The notes under the pieces are model-generated. The model saw nothing but the letters and a program-made list of their open reading frames with translations. It searched no databases and was not told where the DNA came from. Of a DNA stretch of 34,683 nucleotides, positions 33,752-34,683 are shown in pieces; positions within the stretch are counted from its first letter, which is position 1; each line of letters starts with the position of its first letter. Source of the stretch: Bacteroidota bacterium (lineage in GTDB: Bacteria > Bacteroidota > Rhodothermia > Rhodothermales > UBA10348); the NCBI GenBank assembly GCA_027622005.1, contig JAQBZH010000025.1:1-34683 (forward strand), written 5' to 3'. The position numbers were made by a program, and so were the translations under genes.

Positions 33752-34615
33752 ATGAACGCAACTAAAAAAGTACTTGTTACCGGTGCAACCGGCCAGCAAG
33801 GTGGAGCCGTAACCAGTGCCTTATTGAAAAAAGGCTACCAAGTTCGTGCAATCACCAGAAACCCTTCTTCTGCTTCTTCAGAAGCGCTAATCGCACGAGG
33901 TGTCGAAGTTGTAAAAGGTGACTTTAACGACCACGCTTCTCTCGTTTCTGCAGCCAAAGGCGTAGACGCCGTTTTCTTTATGACCACCCCTTTTGAATCG
34001 GGAACGGATGCGGAAACCCAACAAGGCCTCGCCATGGTGGCAGCTCTGAAAGAAGCTAAAACTGCTCACGTAGTTTTCTCATCCGTGGGAAGCGCCAATC
34101 AAAACACGGGTATTCCACACTTTGACAGCAAATATGAAGTGGAGAAAGTGCTCGCTACGTCGGGCCTCAACTACAGCATCGTTGCGCCCGTTTGGTTTAT
34201 GGATAATTTTCGATTCCCTCAATCGCTAGACGGCGTAAGGAACGGGGTATTAGCGGCTGCGGTGCCAGAGAATAAGGTGTTTCAACAGATTGCAGTTTCG
34301 GATATCGGTGAAATCGTGGCAGCCATAATTGAGCGCGGTTCATCTGAATTTGGCAAGAGATACGACCTTGCAGGAGAGAATTCAAGGGGACCCGAATACA
34401 CCGCTACGCTGGCCGGTATTATCGGAAAAGACCTAGCCTATCTGGCTCTTGATCCGGAATCGTATCGCCCGATGGGAGGCGAGGATTTCGTGATCATGGC
34501 CAAATGGTTTGGAGATGTTGGGTATTCGACCGACATCCCAGCCCTACAGCGTGCGTTCCCCGAAGTAAAGTTGAAGGGATTCAAGGACTGGGCGGTCGGA
34601 CTATCCTGGAACTGA
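33752..34615 (+). CDS. NmrA-like NAD(P)-binding protein (atypical SDR)
   Basis: A 287-aa cytosolic protein of the atypical short-chain dehydrogenase superfamily. The Rossmann nucleotide loop is VLVTGATGQQGGAV (7-20), followed by the second strand with a basic residue (VRAITRNP, 31-38) that favours NADP, then VEVVKGDFNDHASL and VDAVFFMTTPF. The catalytic YxxxK of classical SDRs is replaced by a SKYEVEKVL segment, so the protein may be an NADPH sensor or a quinone/NADPH reductase-type enzyme, like NmrA or QOR2 relatives. GGAGAG lies 7 bases before the ATG, the best ribosome-binding site in the window. It follows marR with an operator copy in between, so it is the probable target of that regulator. 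Confidence 0.9.
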   Translation: MNATKKVLVTGATGQQGGAVTSALLKKGYQVRAITRNPSSASSEALIARGVEVVKGDFNDHASLVSAAKGVDAVFFMTTPFESGTDAETQQGLAMVAALKEAKTAHVVFSSVGSANQNTGIPHFDSKYEVEKVLATSGLNYSIVAPVWFMDNFRFPQSLDGVRNGVLAAAVPENKVFQQIAVSDIGEIVAAIIERGSSEFGKRYDLAGENSRGPEYTATLAGIIGKDLAYLALDPESYRPMGGEDFVIMAKWFGDVGYSTDIPALQRAFPEVKLKGFKDWAVGLSWN

Positions 34616-34660
34616 TTACGCTGCGCGTAATTACCAGCGGGAGCATCTTACTTTAACGCA

Positions 34661-34683
34661 GCAGGGGCGGGCCATTGGCCCGC
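34661..34683. repeat. GC-rich REP-like hairpin at the window edge (incomplete)
   Basis: Arms GCGGGCC (34667-34673) and GGCCCGC (34677-34683) surround an ATT loop, and the left arm continues outward as GCAGGG, so the palindrome probably extends beyond the window. Composition and layout resemble the 22816-22848 hairpin. A smaller hairpin ATTACGC/GCGTAAT at 34615-34631 sits directly after the NmrA-like stop. Confidence 0.5.

Overview
The window looks like chromosomal DNA from a free-living, Gram-negative, aerobic bacterium of the Bacteroidota/Rhodothermota/Balneolota neighbourhood, probably marine. The evidence is a C-terminal type IX secretion (T9SS) sorting-domain remnant, weak or absent Shine-Dalgarno sites with several GTG/TTG starts, many secreted or lipidated proteins, a CarboxypepD_reg-like protein, and the Gfo/Idh/MocA - DUF1080 - BNR/sortilin - DUF1501/DUF1553 gene set that these lineages share with Planctomycetota. 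No rRNA, tRNA, CRISPR array, phage gene or intact transposase gene was seen.

Layout. 1-2,000 (minus): a tiny lipoprotein-like ORF, adenine phosphoribosyltransferase, and an N-acetylmuramoyl-L-alanine amidase coupled to it. 2,040-5,330 (minus): one transcription unit made of an ECF sigma factor, a membrane anti-sigma factor and two paralogous secreted coiled-coil proteins, closed by a strong terminator. 5,468-7,670 (minus): MltD-like lytic transglycosylase with four LysM domains, two of them carrying an identical 71-bp DNA block, behind a hairpin-rich leader. 7,850-10,850 (minus): acyl-CoA carboxylase carboxyltransferase and a 466-aa protein of unknown function with a charged repeat linker. 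10,850-11,250: a gene-poor stretch holding several hairpins and a terminator, possibly a small RNA. 11,249-12,544 (plus): a putative outer-membrane barrel protein of unknown function.

12,673-19,417 (plus): a probable operon of cytoplasmic Gfo/Idh/MocA oxidoreductase, large secreted BNR/sortilin-like propeller protein, Tat-exported Gfo/Idh/MocA oxidoreductase, and DUF1080 (3-keto-glycoside hydrolase family) protein, the last two overlapping by 4 bp. This fits periplasmic oxidation of a glycoside at C3 followed by cleavage. 19,621-20,853 (plus): three FKBP domains in two genes. 20,916-22,773 (minus): a CarboxypepD_reg-like secreted protein and a polytopic membrane protein with conserved acidic/His residues. 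22,816-23,250: a REP-like hairpin, an orphan T9SS sorting domain and an array of G-runs. 23,343-26,378 (plus): a second BNR/sortilin-like protein. 26,446-31,883 (minus): a Planctomycete-type operon (DUF1549/DUF1553 cytochrome lipoprotein, Tat-exported DUF1501 protein, membrane cytochrome c/LRR protein), with a divergent Tat-exported NHL propeller protein at 32,022-33,083. 33,210-34,615 (plus): a MarR regulator and an NmrA-like NAD(P)-binding protein, each preceded by a copy of the same palindromic core.

The strongest unexplained signals are the 36-bp near-perfect palindrome over the marR start, the ECF module with twin secreted proteins, the structured intergenic segment at 10,981-11,200, and the sugar-oxidation operon with an embedded giant propeller protein. 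All family assignments come from reading motifs by eye; no database search was run.
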